Below are positions 1 to 9,023 of a stretch of 64,000 bases of DNA, piece by piece. The notes under the pieces are model-generated. The model worked only from the letters and a program-made list of their open reading frames with translations, ran no database searches and was not told the origin of the DNA. The stretch covers positions 62,001 through 126,000 of the forward strand of contig NZ_RJVF01000015.1 in the NCBI RefSeq assembly GCF_003752175.1, given 5' to 3'. A program made the position numbers and the translations under genes. The DNA comes from Comamonas sp. BIGb0124. GTDB taxonomy: Bacteria > Pseudomonadota > Gammaproteobacteria > Burkholderiales > Burkholderiaceae_C. How positions within the stretch are numbered: the first letter of the stretch is position 1; each line of letters begins with the position of its first letter.

Positions 1-61
1 CGGCGCTGCGCGGCGCACCGGGCTGCAAGGCATCGGCGAGGTCGAGGACGGGAATGGACAT
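1..61 (-). CDS. N-terminal start of a leftward gene, possibly a 2-oxoglutarate/Fe(II) oxygenase
   Basis: On the minus strand an ATG at 59-61 follows a purine-rich CCAGGAG stretch and opens a frame that runs off the left edge after 20 codons. The protein begins MSIPVLDLADALQPG. That opening resembles the first strand of isopenicillin N synthase-like Fe(II)/2-oxoglutarate oxygenases, but 20 residues cannot prove a family. It is divergent from the glycine riboswitch and gcv operon, so the two promoters share the stretch between 62 and about 140. The rest of the gene lies outside the window. Confidence 0.5.
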   Translation of the reverse strand, partial: MSIPVLDLADALQPGAPRSA

Positions 62-129
62 GGGCAGAGGGCTCCTGGCTGCAGTTGATTTTTACGTCAT
101 TGCACCACAGGCAACGGCACGCTATCCCC

Positions 130-135
130 TACAAT
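130..135 (+). promoter_or_regulatory. candidate -10 element of the gcv operon
   Basis: TACAAT sits about 7 bp before the first base of the glycine riboswitch, where a sigma70 -10 box would be expected if the transcript starts close to the first aptamer. I see no good -35 hexamer at 16-18 bp spacing; TTGCAC at 100-105 is too far upstream. The assignment rests on position and on the match to the -10 consensus only. Confidence 0.35.
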
Positions 136-140
136 GCGCC

Positions 141-396
141 CTGTCAGGAGAGAGTGACGCATTGCGCAGCCGGCCCAGCCGTCCGTGTCCATTGCGTTGC
201 CGCCGAAGGCGCAGGGCCCGTTCGCGGGCACCGAACGCTCAGGTACCGAGGACTGGCAAACGCCCGGGAAACCGGACGTCTTCCCCTGGAGAGAGGCGGC
301 CCTGCGAGGCCGTCCACCGAAGGAGCAAGCCGCACGCGCCGTGGAACATCGCATCCACGCCGGGCCGTGAATCTCTCAGGTAAAGCGGACAGGGGC
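141..396 (+). promoter_or_regulatory. tandem (two-aptamer) glycine riboswitch
   Basis: Two consecutive copies of the glycine aptamer core are visible in the long leader of gcvT. The first has GGAGAG (147-152), GCCGAAGGCGCA near 200-213 and CTCAGGTACCGAGGAC near 238-253. The second has CCCCTGGAGAGAGG (283-296), CACCGAAGGAGCAAG near 314-330 and CTCTCAGGTAAAGCGGACAGGGG ending at 395. CCCCTG (283-288) pairs with CAGGGG (390-395) to form P1 of the second aptamer. This class binds glycine and normally switches on glycine cleavage genes, which fits the gcvT-gcvH-gcvP operon downstream. Confidence 0.93.
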
Positions 397-445
397 AAAA
401 ACCTTTTGCAGGCATGGCATGCGCCGTGCTTGTCGTTTTTTGCCC
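393..445 (+). promoter_or_regulatory. riboswitch expression platform with competing helices
   Basis: GGGCAAAAA (393-401) is perfectly complementary to TTTTTGCCC (437-445). The loop of that helix contains a second hairpin, GCATGGC (412-418, read as GCATGGC within 413-419) against GCCGTGC (423-429), followed by a U-rich stretch ending in six Us (436-441). The outer helix shares bases 393-395 with P1 of the second aptamer, so glycine binding and this helix should exclude each other. Pairing of the U-run in the outer helix would weaken the inner hairpin as a terminator. Which state allows transcription cannot be decided from sequence alone. Confidence 0.55.
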
Positions 446-460
446 TTGCAGGAGTCCGCC

Positions 461-1600
461 ATGTCCACCCCCGCTTCCGCTGCCGATCTGCTGAAGACCC
501 CGCTGCACGACCTGCATGTCGCGCTCGGCGCCCGCATGGTGCCCTTCGCGGGCTACAGCATGCCCGTGCAGTATCCCGCCGGCCTGATGGCCGAACACCG
601 TCACACCCGCCAGGCGGCGGGCCTGTTCGACGTCTCGCACATGGGCCAGCTCACCCTGACAGGCCCCGATGCCTGTGCTGCCTTCGAGAGCCTGGTGCCG
701 GCCGACGTGATCGGCCTGCCGGTGGGCAAGCAGCGCTACGGTCTGCTGCTGACCGACGACGGCACCATCGTCGACGACCTGATGTTTTTCCGCCGCGCGT
801 CCGACGAACTGTTCGTCATCGTCAACGGCGCCTGCAAGACCGGCGACCTGGCGTACATCGAGGCCCGCATCGGCAGCCGCTGCGCGGTCACGCCCCTGCC
901 CGACCGCGCGCTGCTGGCCCTGCAGGGTCCGCAGGCCGCCATGGCCCTGGCGCGTCTGGCGCCGGATGTCGCCGGCCTGGTCTTCATGAGCGGCGGCGAT
1001 TTCGAGATCGGCGGCATTCCGGCTTTCGTGACCCGCAGCGGCTATACCGGCGAAGACGGCTTCGAGATCTCCGTGGCGGCCGGCCAGGCCGAGGCGCTGG
1101 CCCGCCTGCTGCTGGCACAGCCCGAGGTCGCCCCCATCGGGCTGGGTGCCCGCAATTCGCTGCGCCTGGAAGCCGGCCTGTGCCTGTACGGCAACGACAT
1201 CGACACCACCACCACCCCCATCGAGGCCGCGCTGAACTGGTCCATCCAGAAAGTGCGCCGCAGCGGCGGCGAACGGGCGGGCGGTTTCCCCGGTGCCGAC
1301 CGGGTGCTGGGGCAGCTCGACGGCTCGGTCCCCGTGGCCCGCAGGCGTGTGGGCCTGATCGCGCTCGACCGCGTGCCCGTACGCGAACACACCGCCTTGC
1401 AGGCTCTGGACGGCCAGCCGGCCGGCGAAGTCACCAGCGGACTGCTGGGACCGACCGTCGACCAGCCGATCGCGCTGGCCTATGTGCGCAGCGAACTGGC
1501 CCAGGCCGGCACCGAACTGGTGGCGCTGGTGCGCGGCAAGCCGGTTCGCATGCAAGTTGCGCCCACGCCCTTCCTGCCCGCGCGATACTACCGGGGCTGA
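461..1600 (+). CDS. gcvT: aminomethyltransferase, T protein of the glycine cleavage system
   Basis: This 379-residue protein transfers the methylene unit of aminomethyl-lipoyl-GcvH to tetrahydrofolate and releases ammonia, in the cytoplasm. Family motifs are present: FDVSHMGQ near residue 46, the VDDLMFF block, NGACKTGDLAYI, GYTGEDGFEI and the LGARNSLRLEAGLCLYGNDID stretch that lines the folate site. The length matches the family (about 365-375 residues). I chose the ATG at 461 because AGGAG lies at 450-454 and the protein then begins MSTPASAADLLKTPLHDLH; an upstream in-frame start at 419 would fall inside the riboswitch platform. It is the first gene of gcvT-gcvH-gcvP, controlled by the glycine riboswitch. 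Confidence 0.96.
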   Translation: MSTPASAADLLKTPLHDLHVALGARMVPFAGYSMPVQYPAGLMAEHRHTRQAAGLFDVSHMGQLTLTGPDACAAFESLVPADVIGLPVGKQRYGLLLTDDGTIVDDLMFFRRASDELFVIVNGACKTGDLAYIEARIGSRCAVTPLPDRALLALQGPQAAMALARLAPDVAGLVFMSGGDFEIGGIPAFVTRSGYTGEDGFEISVAAGQAEALARLLLAQPEVAPIGLGARNSLRLEAGLCLYGNDIDTTTTPIEAALNWSIQKVRRSGGERAGGFPGADRVLGQLDGSVPVARRRVGLIALDRVPVREHTALQALDGQPAGEVTSGLLGPTVDQPIALAYVRSELAQAGTELVALVRGKPVRMQVAPTPFLPARYYRG

Positions 1601-1716
1601 GCGCCACCGGGCGCGGGCCGCGGGTGCGGGGGATGTCCTCGCCAAACGCGACCGGATCGCGCGCTTGCTTTTTTCGATCATCCATCGTTTCGATTCTTTC
1701 GTTTTCGGAGAACCCC

Positions 1717-2091
1717 ATGAGCATCAAATACACCCAGGAACATGAATGGGTCCGCATCGACGACCTGCAGGCTGCGGTCGTCGGCATCACCGTGCACGCG
1801 CAGGATGCGCTGGGCGACGTGGTTTTTGTCGACCTGCCCGAAGTCGGCAAGAGCTACGGCCAGGGCGAAGTCGCCGGCGTGGTCGAGTCGGTGAAGGCCG
1901 CTGCCGACATCTACATGCCCCTCACGGGCGAAGTGGTCGAGGTCAACGAGTCGCTGCGCAACGATCCGTCGCTGGCCAATAGCGACCCGCTGGACACCGG
2001 CTGGTTCTTCAAGATCCGCGTCGCCGATGCCTCGCAGCTCGACGCCCTGCTCGACGCAGCCGCCTACGACGCCTTCACGCAGAACGCCTGA
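1717..2091 (+). CDS. gcvH: glycine cleavage system H protein (lipoyl carrier)
   Basis: GcvH is the 124-residue carrier that shuttles the aminomethyl intermediate from GcvP to GcvT on a lipoyl-lysine. The lipoylation motif is visible as [13 protein letters not shown] with the modified lysine at residue 60, and the N-terminus [13 protein letters not shown] is typical. Its length matches the family (about 125-130). The ATG at 1717 has CGGAG at 1706-1710 as ribosome binding site. It lies 116 bp after gcvT and 82 bp before gcvP, in the same operon. Confidence 0.97.
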   Translation: MSIKYTQEHEWVRIDDLQAAVVGITVHAQDALGDVVFVDLPEVGKSYGQGEVAGVVESVKAAADIYMPLTGEVVEVNESLRNDPSLANSDPLDTGWFFKIRVADASQLDALLDAAAYDAFTQNA

Positions 2092-2173
2092 TCACCCAGG
2101 CCCATCCGCGCGGCGCGCCTCGCGCCCGCGGACCGTCTTTCCGCCAGCCCCCCGCCATCCGGACGCCCCCGCC

Positions 2174-5092
2174 ATGCCGACATCCCCTGCCCTGCCCCTG
2201 GGCGCACTCGAAAACGCCTCCGAATTCATCGCCCGCCACATCGGCATCGATGCCGACGACGAACGACGCATGCTGACTGCGGTCGGCTCGGCCTCGCGCC
2301 GCGCGCTGATCGAGGGCATCGTGCCCGCCGACATCCAGCGCGAGCAGGCCATGGTGCTGCCGCCGGCGGTCACCGAGGCGGCGGCACTGGCCGAACTGCG
2401 CGCCATCGCCAGCAGGAACAAGGTCTACAAGAGCTTCATCGGCCAAGGCTACTACCCCAGCCACACGCCCGGTGTGATCCTGCGCAACATCCTCGAAAAC
2501 CCCGCCTGGTACACCGCCTACACGCCCTACCAGGCCGAGATTTCCCAGGGCCGCCTGGAGGCGCTGGTCAACTTCCAGACCATGGTGTGCGATCTCACGG
2601 CCATGCCCATCGCCAACGCATCGATGCTCGACGAGGCCACCGCAGCCGCCGAGGCGATGACGCTGGCCAAGCGCTCGGTCAAGGCACGCGGCCAGGTCTT
2701 CGTGGTCAGCGGCGACTGCCATCCGCAGACGCTCGAGGTCATCCAGACCCGCGCCGAGCCGCTGGGCATCAGCGTCGTCGTGGCCGAATCGGCACAAGCC
2801 TGGCAAGCGGCCATTGCAGCCGACGACTGTTTCGCCGCACTGACCCAATATCCCGCAAGCAGCGGCTGGCTGGCCGACTGGCAGCAGGATGCCGATACGC
2901 TGCACGAACGCCAGGCGGCCTTGATCGTCGCCACCGACCTGCTGGCCCTGACCCTGCTGCGCGCGCCGGGCGAGTTCGGCGCCGACATCGTGGTGGGCAA
3001 CACGCAGCGCTTCGGTCTGCCCCTGGGCGCAGGCGGCCCGCATGCGGCCTTCCTGGCCTGCCGCGACGAATTCAAGCGCTCGATGCCCGGCCGTCTGGTG
3101 GGCGTGAGCGTGGACACCCAGGGGCAGCCGGCCTACCGGCTGGCGCTGCAGACACGCGAACAGCACATCCGCCGCGAAAAGGCCACCTCCAACATCTGCA
3201 CGGCCCAGGTGCTGCCGGCGGTGATCGCCAGCATGTATGCGGTCTACCATGGGCCGCAGGGGCTGACCCGCATCGCGCAGCGCGTGGCGAGCTACACCGC
3301 CATCCTGTGGGCCGGCCTGCGCGAGCTCGGCTACACCGAGCGTCACCACGCGTCGGCGTTCGACACCCTGAGCCTGTGCCTCGACCCCGAGCGCGCGGCC
3401 GCGATCGCCGCCCGCGCCCGCAGCCTGGGCGCCAACGTGCGCATCGCCTGGGACCGTTATGTGTGCGTGTCGCTCGACGAGACGACCACCCGCGCCGACA
3501 TCGAACTGCTGTGGCGCATCTTCGCCCAGGACGGGCAGGCGCTGCCCGGCTTTGCCGACCACGAAGACGGCATCGAGACGCTGATCCCCGCTGCGCTGCG
3601 CCGCACCAGCGCCTTCCTCACGCATCCGGTGTTCAACACCCACCACTCCGAGACGGCCATGCTGCGCTACATCCGCCGTCTCTCGGACAAGGATCTGGCA
3701 CTCGACCGCAGCATGATCCCGCTGGGCAGCTGCACCATGAAGCTCAACGCGACCAGCGAGATGATCCCCGTCACCTGGCCCGAGTTCGGCCAGATCCACC
3801 CCTTCGCACCGGCCGACCAGCAGGCCGGCTACACCGCGCTCGACGCCCAGTTGCGTGACTGGCTGTGCCAGGCCACGGGTTATGCCGGCATCAGCCTGCA
3901 ACCCAACGCGGGCAGCCAGGGCGAGTACGCCGGGTTGCTGGCCATCCGCGCCTGGCATGCCTCGCGCGGCGACAGCCAGCGCACCGTCTGCCTGATCCCC
4001 GAATCGGCCCACGGCACCAATCCGGCCAGCGCGCAGATGGTGGGCATGCAGGTGGTGGTGGTCAAGTGCGACAGCCGCGGCAACGTCGACCTGGCCGATC
4101 TGCAGGCCCAGTGCGCCAAGCATGCGCAGCAACTGGCGGCCATCATGGTTACCTACCCCAGCACCCACGGCGTGTTCGAGACCGGCATCACGGAACTGTG
4201 CCGCATCGTCCATGCGCATGGCGGCCGCGTGTACGTGGACGGCGCCAACATGAATGCCCTGGTGGGCGTGGCGGCACCCGGCCAGTTCGGCGGCGATGTG
4301 AGCCATCTCAACCTGCACAAGACGTTCTGCATCCCCCATGGCGGCGGCGGACCGGGCGTCGGTCCGGTGTGCGTGGTCGAGGACCTGGTGCCTTTCCTGC
4401 CCGGCCATGCCGCAGGACTAGCCGCATCGGGTGGCGAGCAGGCGGCCGCGGCGGTGGGCGCCGTTTCGGCTGCGCCCCTGGGCAATGCCTCGGTGCTGCC
4501 GATTTCGTGGATGTACGTGCGCATGATGGGCACCGAAGGATTGAAGGCTGCGACCGAAACCGCCATCCTCAGCGCCAACTACATCAGCGCCCGCCTGCGC
4601 GATCACTACCCGACGCTGTACGCCAGCGAGAACGGGCATGTCGCGCACGAGTGCATCCTGGATCTGCGCCCGCTCAAGGACAGCAGCGGCGTGAGTGCCG
4701 AGGATGTGGCCAAGCGCCTCATCGACTACGGTTTCCATGCGCCCACGCTGAGTTTCCCCGTGCCGGGCACGCTGATGGTCGAACCCACCGAAAGCGAAAG
4801 CCTGTTCGAGCTCGACCGCTTCTGCGACGCCATGATCGCCATCCGCGAGGAAATCCGAATGGTGGAAAACGGCACCTGGACACGGGACGACAACCCGCTG
4901 CGGCATGCCCCGCACACCGCCCTGCAGGTCACGGCGAGCGACTGGCCGCACGCCTACAGCCGCGAAACCGCAGCCTATCCGGTCGCGGCCCTGCGCCAGG
5001 CCAAGTACTGGTCGCCGGTGGCCCGCATCGACAACGTCCATGGCGACCGCAACCTGTTCTGCAGTTGCGTGCCGGTGGCCGACTACGCCTGA
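2174..5092 (+). CDS. gcvP: glycine dehydrogenase (decarboxylating), P protein
   Basis: This 972-residue PLP enzyme decarboxylates glycine and passes the aminomethyl group to lipoyl-GcvH. It is the single-chain form, with the two homologous halves fused. The N-terminal half carries [15 protein letters not shown] and [20 protein letters not shown]; the C-terminal half carries [30 protein letters not shown] and the PLP lysine in [16 protein letters not shown] (Lys716). An open frame extends upstream to 2027 inside gcvH, but that stretch lacks P-protein character. I placed the start at the ATG at 2174 ([18 protein letters not shown]), which has no strong Shine-Dalgarno. It is the last gene of the gcv operon. 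Confidence 0.96.
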   Translation: MPTSPALPLGALENASEFIARHIGIDADDERRMLTAVGSASRRALIEGIVPADIQREQAMVLPPAVTEAAALAELRAIASRNKVYKSFIGQGYYPSHTPGVILRNILENPAWYTAYTPYQAEISQGRLEALVNFQTMVCDLTAMPIANASMLDEATAAAEAMTLAKRSVKARGQVFVVSGDCHPQTLEVIQTRAEPLGISVVVAESAQAWQAAIAADDCFAALTQYPASSGWLADWQQDADTLHERQAALIVATDLLALTLLRAPGEFGADIVVGNTQRFGLPLGAGGPHAAFLACRDEFKRSMPGRLVGVSVDTQGQPAYRLALQTREQHIRREKATSNICTAQVLPAVIASMYAVYHGPQGLTRIAQRVASYTAILWAGLRELGYTERHHASAFDTLSLCLDPERAAAIAARARSLGANVRIAWDRYVCVSLDETTTRADIELLWRIFAQDGQALPGFADHEDGIETLIPAALRRTSAFLTHPVFNTHHSETAMLRYIRRLSDKDLALDRSMIPLGSCTMKLNATSEMIPVTWPEFGQIHPFAPADQQAGYTALDAQLRDWLCQATGYAGISLQPNAGSQGEYAGLLAIRAWHASRGDSQRTVCLIPESAHGTNPASAQMVGMQVVVVKCDSRGNVDLADLQAQCAKHAQQLAAIMVTYPSTHGVFETGITELCRIVHAHGGRVYVDGANMNALVGVAAPGQFGGDVSHLNLHKTFCIPHGGGGPGVGPVCVVEDLVPFLPGHAAGLAASGGEQAAAAVGAVSAAPLGNASVLPISWMYVRMMGTEGLKAATETAILSANYISARLRDHYPTLYASENGHVAHECILDLRPLKDSSGVSAEDVAKRLIDYGFHAPTLSFPVPGTLMVEPTESESLFELDRFCDAMIAIREEIRMVENGTWTRDDNPLRHAPHTALQVTASDWPHAYSRETAAYPVAALRQAKYWSPVARIDNVHGDRNLFCSCVPVADYA

Positions 5093-5151
5093 GCGAAAGC
5101 GGCGGGCAGACGCCTCGGCATGTTTCACATGCGCTAAGCTTCGGCCCGCCC

Positions 5152-5751
5152 ATGCCCTACTCCATCGCCCATCCCGCGCACAGCGAACTCGTCATCAAGA
5201 AGAGCCGGTTCATCGGCTGCGTGCAGTCGGTCTCCACGCGAGCCGAAGCCCAGGCCATCGTCGGTAGCCTGCGGGCCGAACATGCCGGCGCGGCCCATGT
5301 CTGCTGGGCCCTGCTGGCGGGCGGGCAATCGGCCGCGGTCGACGACGGCGAGCCCAGCGGCACGGCCGGGCGCCCGATGCTCGACGTGCTGCGCCACCAG
5401 GATCTCGAAGGCGTGCTGGCCACGGTGGTGCGTTATTTCGGGGGTGTGAAACTGGGTGCCGGCGGCCTGGTGCGTGCCTACACCGATGCCATTGCCCAGG
5501 CCCTGCTGCAGGCCGAGAAGATACCGCTGCTGCGCCTGCAGACGCTGGCCTGCTGTGTACCCTATGCGATGGAAGGCCTGCTGCGCCGCGAACTCGATGC
5601 GGCCGGCGCCCGGCTGCTCGACGTGGCCCACGGCCATCTGGTCACCGTCCGCTTCAGCCTGCCGCAGGACACCGCCGCCGCAATGGTGGCTCGGCTCAAC
5701 GACGTGGGACAAGGGCGGCTGGGCTGGCTGGAGCCCGACGGCGTGGACTGA
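5152..5751 (+). CDS. yigZ: YigZ/IMPACT family protein
   Basis: A 199-residue protein of the YigZ/IMPACT family, whose members have an N-terminal UPF0029 domain and a C-terminal DUF1949 ferredoxin-like domain; the biochemical role in bacteria is not settled. Signature blocks are KKSRFIGCVQSV (residues 16-27), DDGEPSGTAGRPML and VVRYFGGVKLGAGGLVRAY. It begins 59 bp after gcvP. That gap can fold into a hairpin with arms GGCGGGC (5101-5107) and GCCCGCC (5144-5150), the second arm ending one base before the ATG, and there is no clear ribosome binding site. It may be read through from the gcv operon but has no obvious role in glycine cleavage. Confidence 0.9.
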   Translation: MPYSIAHPAHSELVIKKSRFIGCVQSVSTRAEAQAIVGSLRAEHAGAAHVCWALLAGGQSAAVDDGEPSGTAGRPMLDVLRHQDLEGVLATVVRYFGGVKLGAGGLVRAYTDAIAQALLQAEKIPLLRLQTLACCVPYAMEGLLRRELDAAGARLLDVAHGHLVTVRFSLPQDTAAAMVARLNDVGQGRLGWLEPDGVD

Positions 5752-5752
5752 A

Positions 5753-5783
5753 GAAAAAGGACTGCCGGGCCGGGCGCCCGGCA
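5753..5783 (-). terminator. intrinsic terminator of aroC
   Basis: Read on the minus strand, TGCCGGGC-GCCCG-GCCCGGCA (5763-5783) forms an 8-bp stem with a 5-nt loop and is followed by GTCCTTTTTCTTC. It lies 10 bp past the aroC stop and separates the convergent yigZ and aroC transcripts. Confidence 0.75.
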
Positions 5784-5793
5784 AACCATGCCG

Positions 5794-6891
5794 TCAGCGA
5801 GCGGCGGCGGCGATATCCGGTGTATCCACCCGCACATCGCCGTTCTGCGCGCGGTGGCGCAGTGCATGGTCCATGATCACCAGGGCCAGCAGGGCCTCGG
5901 CGATCGGGGTGGCGCGAATGCCGACGCAGGGGTCGTGACGGCCGAAGGTCTCGACCGTCGCCGACTGGCCGGCCAGGTCGATGGACTCGCGCGGCGAACG
6001 GATGGAGCTGGTCGGCTTGATGCCGATGGTCACCTCGATGTCCTGTCCGGTGGAGATACCGCCCAGAATGCCGCCGGCATTGTTGCTCGCGAAGCCGCTT
6101 GGCGTCAGGGAATCGCCGTGCACCGTGCCGCGCTGGACCACGGACTCGAAACCCGCACCGATCTCGACTGCCTTGACCGCGTTGAGGCCCATCATCACAT
6201 GGGCGATATCGGCATCGAGCTTGTCGTAGAGCGGTTCGCCCAGGCCCACCGGCACGCCCGTGGCCTGCACCCGAAGCCGGGCTCCGCACGAGTCGCCGGC
6301 GCGGCGCAGTTCGTCCATATAGGCCTCGAGCGCCGAGACGTCGGCCACGGGGGCGTAGAAGGGGTTTTCAGGGACGTTGGCCCAGGACTCGAACGGAATG
6401 TCGATGTCGCCGAGCTGCACCATGCAGCCGCGGAACTCGCAGCCGAAGTGTTCGCGCAGCCACTTGCGCGCCACGGCACCGGCGGCCACGGTGGGTGCCG
6501 TCAGGCGGGCCGACGAACGGCCGCCGCCGCGCGGATCGCGCACGCCGTACTTGTGCCAGTAGGCATAGTCGGCATGGCCCGGGCGGAAGGTCTGCAGGAT
6601 GTTGCCGTAATCCTTGCTGCGCTGATCGGTGTTGCGGATCAGCAAAGCGATCGGCGTGCCGGTGGTGCGGCCTTCGTACACGCCCGACAGGATCTCGACC
6701 TGGTCGGCTTCGTTGCGCTGCGTCACATGGCGGCTGGTGCCAGGCCGGCGGCGATCGAGCTCGAACTGGATGTCGGCTTCGGTCAGCGCCATGCCGGGCG
6801 GGCAGCCGTCGATCACGCAGCCAATGGCCGGGCCGTGGGATTCACCGAAGTTGGTGACCGTGAAAAGGTGTCCTAGGGTATTGCCGCTCAT
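5794..6891 (-). CDS. aroC: chorismate synthase
   Basis: AroC converts 5-enolpyruvylshikimate-3-phosphate to chorismate, the last common step to aromatic amino acids, folate and ubiquinone, using reduced FMN. The 365-residue protein has the family signatures [18 protein letters not shown] near residue 16, the [15 protein letters not shown] block, [14 protein letters not shown] and, near the C-terminus, [18 protein letters not shown]. The length is typical (about 355-370). The ATG at 6891 gives the standard N-terminus [20 protein letters not shown]. It lies 61 bp downstream of the CBS-domain gene on the same strand and may be cotranscribed with it. Confidence 0.97.
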   Translation of the reverse strand: MSGNTLGHLFTVTNFGESHGPAIGCVIDGCPPGMALTEADIQFELDRRRPGTSRHVTQRNEADQVEILSGVYEGRTTGTPIALLIRNTDQRSKDYGNILQTFRPGHADYAYWHKYGVRDPRGGGRSSARLTAPTVAAGAVARKWLREHFGCEFRGCMVQLGDIDIPFESWANVPENPFYAPVADVSALEAYMDELRRAGDSCGARLRVQATGVPVGLGEPLYDKLDADIAHVMMGLNAVKAVEIGAGFESVVQRGTVHGDSLTPSGFASNNAGGILGGISTGQDIEVTIGIKPTSSIRSPRESIDLAGQSATVETFGRHDPCVGIRATPIAEALLALVIMDHALRHRAQNGDVRVDTPDIAAAAR

Positions 6892-6952
6892 GGGGCGCGA
6901 TTATCCCCGATGTGCACCGCGCATGGGCGGTCCGTGCAACGCGGCGGGCGGT

Positions 6953-7423
6953 TCAGCCCAGCCGCGCCTTGTCCTCGTCGGCCTCGTCGGCTTCGGGCCA
7001 GGCACGGATGTAGGCCTTGAGCATCTTGTTCTCGAAGTTCTGGCTGTCAACCACGGTCTTGGCCACGTCGTAGAAGCTGATGACGCCCATCAGCATGCGT
7101 TTGTTCATGACCGGCATGTAGCGCGCATGGCGTTCGAGCATCATGCGGCGCACTTCGTCGAGTTCGGTCTCGAGCGTGCAGGTCAGCGGTGCGTCGTCCA
7201 TGTGCGTGCGCACCAGCGTTTCGCCGACGGAGCCCTTGCCCGCGCGAACGGCCTGGATGACCTCGCGGAAGGTGAGCATGCCGACCAGATCGCCATGGTC
7301 CATGACGACCAGCGAACCGATGTCCCTGTCGTCCATGATCTCGATGGCTTGCGTCAGGGGCTCATCCGGGGTGACGGTATAGAGCGTGTTGCCTTTGACA
7401 CGCAGGATGTCGCTGACTTTCAT
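6953..7423 (-). CDS. two-CBS-domain protein
   Basis: A 156-residue protein made almost entirely of a pair of CBS motifs, which as a family bind adenine nucleotides or SAM and often regulate partner proteins. The first repeat covers about residues 5-65 (VSDILRVKGNTLYTVTPDEPL, DIGSLVVMDHGDLVGMLTFRE) and the second about 75-135 (MTCTLETELDEVRRMMLERHARYMPVMNKRMLMGVISFYDV, in which the second strand-loop is clear). The ATG at 7423 is preceded by GGAGAG and gives MKVSDILRVKG; an open frame extends upstream to 7525 but without CBS similarity. There is no attached catalytic or membrane domain, so its partner is unknown. Confidence 0.88.
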   Translation of the reverse strand: MKVSDILRVKGNTLYTVTPDEPLTQAIEIMDDRDIGSLVVMDHGDLVGMLTFREVIQAVRAGKGSVGETLVRTHMDDAPLTCTLETELDEVRRMMLERHARYMPVMNKRMLMGVISFYDVAKTVVDSQNFENKMLKAYIRAWPEADEADEDKARLG

Positions 7424-7662
7424 GGGGGTCTCTCCAAGGACGGGGCACGTGGCGGTTTCAGGGAACTGCAGATCAAAACAGGCCAGACTCGTGACTATAC
7501 CGAAAGGGCGGCCCCTGCGGCACACTGGCCGGGCCCTGCCTCTGCCCTATCGATTACCCTGAGATCCGGGTCCGTACAGCCGTTCTCGGCCCGATAACCG
7601 TCTAAGCAACTGCGGAAAACCGCCTTGCCGTGCCGCCCCAAGGCCTCTAGCATGGGGCCACC

Positions 7663-7881
7663 ATGTCCAACCTTCCTCCGCACGCAGCCGACGCCACGAC
7701 GGCCCCCCAGGCTGGCGATTCCTGGAATCGCCGGGCGGATGCGCGCGAGTTGCACGATGCACATGCGCTGGCCTCCGACATCCAGGCGATCGACGCCCTA
7801 CTGCCTCAAGACGACACCGGCGAAGGCCCGTCGTCGATGTGGCGCCGTGCACGCGACCGTTTTGGCCTCTGGTCGTCCTGA
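7663..7881 (+). CDS. small hypothetical protein (72 aa)
   Basis: A short reading frame with strong GC bias at third codon positions, like the neighbouring genes. The protein (MSNLPPHAADATTAPQAGD... ending RRARDRFGLWSS) is acidic in the middle, with a DIQAIDALLPQDD stretch, and ends in a basic/aromatic tail. No signal peptide or membrane segment is visible and I do not recognise a family. It lies alone between the divergent CBS gene and the metNIQ leader. The main alternative is that it is spurious; codon bias is the only support. Confidence 0.45.
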   Translation: MSNLPPHAADATTAPQAGDSWNRRADARELHDAHALASDIQAIDALLPQDDTGEGPSSMWRRARDRFGLWSS

Positions 7882-7971
7882 GCACGCCAGGGCTGGCATC
7901 GGGGTCACGGATGCCCGACGGCACCGTGCGTGCAACCCGGCCCGGCTTATGCGAAAATGCTCGGTTTTCTG

Positions 7972-7999
7972 TTGTACACATCAACAAACAGAATAAGCA
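7972..7999 (+). promoter_or_regulatory. candidate metNIQ promoter
   Basis: TTGTAC (7972-7977) and TAAGCA (7994-7999) are spaced by 16 bp inside the only AT-rich patch upstream of metN, leaving a leader of roughly 130 nt. The leader contains ATAGGACGATTGATTCGTTCC, which may be regulatory, but I cannot match it to a known riboswitch or operator. Confidence 0.35.
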
Positions 8000-8138
8000 T
8001 AGGACGATTGATTCGTTCCCGAAACGCAGGCGATGAGCGACACTGCGGCCTCCAGGCACCCAGCCTGCATGCCACCTGTGCCGCAGACGCCGACCGCGAC
8101 CGGGACCGGCAAGACTCCTGCCGCCCGCCGTCCCGTTC

Positions 8139-8981
8139 ATGACTCCAATTCCTTCTTCCGCGGCACCTGCGCTCATCGCGCTGGCCGCCGTCAGCAAGTC
8201 GTTCACGCTGCCCGATGGCCGCGTGTTCGATGCCGTGCAATCCGTGACGCTCGACATCGCCGCCGGCCAGGTTTTTGGCCTGATCGGCAAGAGCGGCGCG
8301 GGCAAGTCGACCTTGCTGCGCCTCATCAACCTGCTCGAGCGCCCGGATGCCGGACAGGTGCGTGTGGACGGCCGCGACCTCACCGCGCTGTCCAAACGTG
8401 AACTGCGCGAGACCCGCCAGGGCATCGGCATGATCTTCCAGCAGTTCAATCTGCTGCAGAACGCCTCGGTGTTCGACAACGTCGCTTTCCCGCTCAAGCT
8501 GCACGGCAACCGCAGCAAGGCCGAGATCGAGCAGCGCGTGCGCGAATGCCTGGCCGTGGTCGGCCTGACCGACAAGATCCACAGCTACCCCGCGCAGCTC
8601 TCGGGCGGCCAGAAACAGCGCGTGGCGATTGCCCGCGCCTTGGCGCCCAAACCCAAGGTGCTGCTGTGCGACGAGCCGACTTCGGCGCTGGACACCGAAA
8701 CCACGCGCTCGGTGCTGCAGACGCTGCGCGAGATCAACCGCAAGCTGGGTGTCACCATCGTGATCGTGACGCACGAGCTGTCCGTGGTGCATGCCCTGTG
8801 CGACCGCGTGGCGGTTCTCGAAGGCGGGCAACTGGTCGAGCAGTTCGACGTGCGCGACCACCGCACGCCGCGCATCAGCGCACTCGGCCGCGAACTGGCC
8901 GAGGAACAGGCACGCGAGGACATCCTGCGCGAGCATGCCGCACGCATCGCTGCCGCCGGCGAGCCGGCCCGCGCGGCGTGA
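8139..8981 (+). CDS. metN: methionine ABC importer, ATP-binding subunit
   Basis: MetN is the cytoplasmic ATPase of the MetNIQ importer for D/L-methionine. The 280-residue protein has Walker [15 protein letters not shown] (about residues 45-58), Q-loop MIFQQFNLL, signature LSGGQKQR, Walker [14 protein letters not shown] and the switch histidine in VTHEL. It is shorter than the common 340-residue MetN because it stops at about residue 280, without the C-terminal ACT-like regulatory (NIL) domain that senses methionine in E. coli; transinhibition of that kind is therefore not expected. The ATG at 8139 is the first in frame with a sensible N-terminus. Order and orientation with metI and metQ define the operon. 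Confidence 0.94.
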   Translation: MTPIPSSAAPALIALAAVSKSFTLPDGRVFDAVQSVTLDIAAGQVFGLIGKSGAGKSTLLRLINLLERPDAGQVRVDGRDLTALSKRELRETRQGIGMIFQQFNLLQNASVFDNVAFPLKLHGNRSKAEIEQRVRECLAVVGLTDKIHSYPAQLSGGQKQRVAIARALAPKPKVLLCDEPTSALDTETTRSVLQTLREINRKLGVTIVIVTHELSVVHALCDRVAVLEGGQLVEQFDVRDHRTPRISALGRELAEEQAREDILREHAARIAAAGEPARAA

Positions 8982-9023
8982 GCCCCTCCTTTGCGACTTC
9001 ATTGAATCTGCCTCCATTTCGCC

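Noticed and set aside
85-460. Long plus-strand reading frame beginning at 85 and running into gcvH
   Set aside because: It is a frame across the riboswitch and gcvT without codon bias; the riboswitch and the gcvT frame explain the same bases.
7981-8035. Possible SAM riboswitch in the metN leader
   Set aside because: The leader has an AT-rich conserved-looking stretch, but I cannot find the helices or core of any known SAM or SAH riboswitch.
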